This document shows positions 63,813 to 64,000 of a stretch of 64,000 nt of DNA, in pieces. Position 1 is the first letter of the stretch, and the number at the start of each line of letters is the position of its first letter. The notes beneath the pieces are model-generated. The model saw nothing but the letters and a program-made list of their open reading frames with translations. It did no database searches and was not told where the DNA came from. Both the position numbers and the translations under genes were made by a program. This stretch comes from Comamonadaceae bacterium (GTDB taxonomy: Bacteria > Pseudomonadota > Gammaproteobacteria > Burkholderiales > Burkholderiaceae_C), in assembly GCA_003599455.1 (NCBI GenBank), contig QZKF01000011.1, forward strand, positions 1 to 64,000, written 5' to 3'.

Positions 63813-64000
63813 TCAGGCCAGGCTGCGCGCCAGCTCCATGGCCTCCTCGATGCGGTCCACGCCGTGCACCGTGAGGCCTTCGAAGGCCTTGTCGTTCTTC
63901 TTGGGCAGGTTGGCCTTGGGCACCACCGCCACGCTGAAGCCCAGCTTGGCCGCTTCCTTCAGGCGCTCCTGGCCGCGTGGCGCGGGGCGCACCTCGCCCG
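63813..64000 (-). CDS. radA: DNA repair protein RadA, 3' end only
   Basis: The last 62 codons of a gene that runs off the window edge. The translation reads GEVRPAPRGQERLKEAAKLG, then FSVAVVPKANLPKK and a final helix DRIEEAMELARSLA, matching the C-terminal Lon-protease-like domain of RadA/Sms. RadA is a RecA-like helicase/ATPase that processes branched recombination intermediates. The zinc finger and ATPase domains lie outside the window. Confidence 0.85.
   Translation of the reverse strand, partial: GEVRPAPRGQERLKEAAKLGFSVAVVPKANLPKKNDKAFEGLTVHGVDRIEEAMELARSLA

Overview
The window reads as chromosomal DNA of a GC-rich betaproteobacterium, most likely Burkholderiales/Comamonadaceae (Hydrogenophaga/Acidovorax-like). 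The basis is the strong G/C third-position bias, the tight ATGA/GTGA gene overlaps, the mreBCD-mrdA and gatCAB loci lying back to back, and a Comamonadaceae-style hairpin repeat after a GMC oxidoreductase gene. No tRNA, rRNA, CRISPR array, transposase or phage gene was recognised. Everything was read by eye; no database search was run.

Region by region. (1) 1-2.8 kb: the 3' part of a degenerate receiver-domain gene, then a lower-GC island with an unknown membrane protein, an unknown small protein and a DUF2750 protein, bounded by two diverged inverted repeats (609-724 and 2630-2744). (2) 2.8-16.9 kb: housekeeping and regulatory genes: lplT-like transporter, alr, a GT39 transferase with a small multidrug-resistance-type partner, a TerB-like pair, an NhaR-like regulator, an AI-2E family permease, a ribbon-helix-helix regulator with a 36-bp dyad operator next to a PHB-depolymerase-type esterase, and a hybrid kinase translationally coupled to a REC-PAS protein. 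(3) 16.9-24.4 kb: a LysR regulator divergent from mmsA-DUF2007-GMC oxidoreductase, then amtB with a sigma-54/NtrC-like promoter, and a TSUP permease preceded by an isolated terminator. (4) 24.4-32.5 kb: rod-shape genes mreB-mreC-mreD-mrdA divergent from gatC-gatA-gatB. (5) 32.5-41.9 kb: a DUF4124 protein, pyrE, exonuclease III, DM13, MBL-fold hydrolase, M48 peptidase, AmpG-like permease, acyl-CoA ligase and an OmpR/kinase pair.

(6) 42.1-62.0 kb: a nineteen-gene O-antigen cluster, all on the minus strand and read from rfbB towards 42.1 kb. rfbBDAC makes dTDP-L-rhamnose and supplies dTDP-4-keto-6-deoxyglucose to fdtA/fdtB/fdtC (Fuc3NAc). fnlA-fnlB-fnlC make UDP-L-FucNAc, which a WbuB-like transferase would use. 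A WbpM-type dehydratase, a WbpV/WreQ-type reductase and a small phosphoglycosyltransferase at the far end suggest QuiNAc-1-P initiation. The cluster carries a Wzy-like polymerase but, in place of Wzx, a PglK-type ABC flippase. Its middle (50-58 kb) is visibly less GC-rich than the rfb end, as expected for a transferred O-antigen core. The short leader before rfbB holds an ops-like sequence (RfaH recruitment) and a stem-loop.

(7) 62.1-64.0 kb: a zinc-finger protein, ilvE, a small membrane protein and the 3' end of radA.

The most unusual items are the repeat-bounded island, the leader/sRNA candidate before the TSUP gene, the large RHH dyad, the Wzy plus ABC-flippase combination with an ops-like leader, and the almost zero-gap divergent starts of pyrE and exonuclease III.
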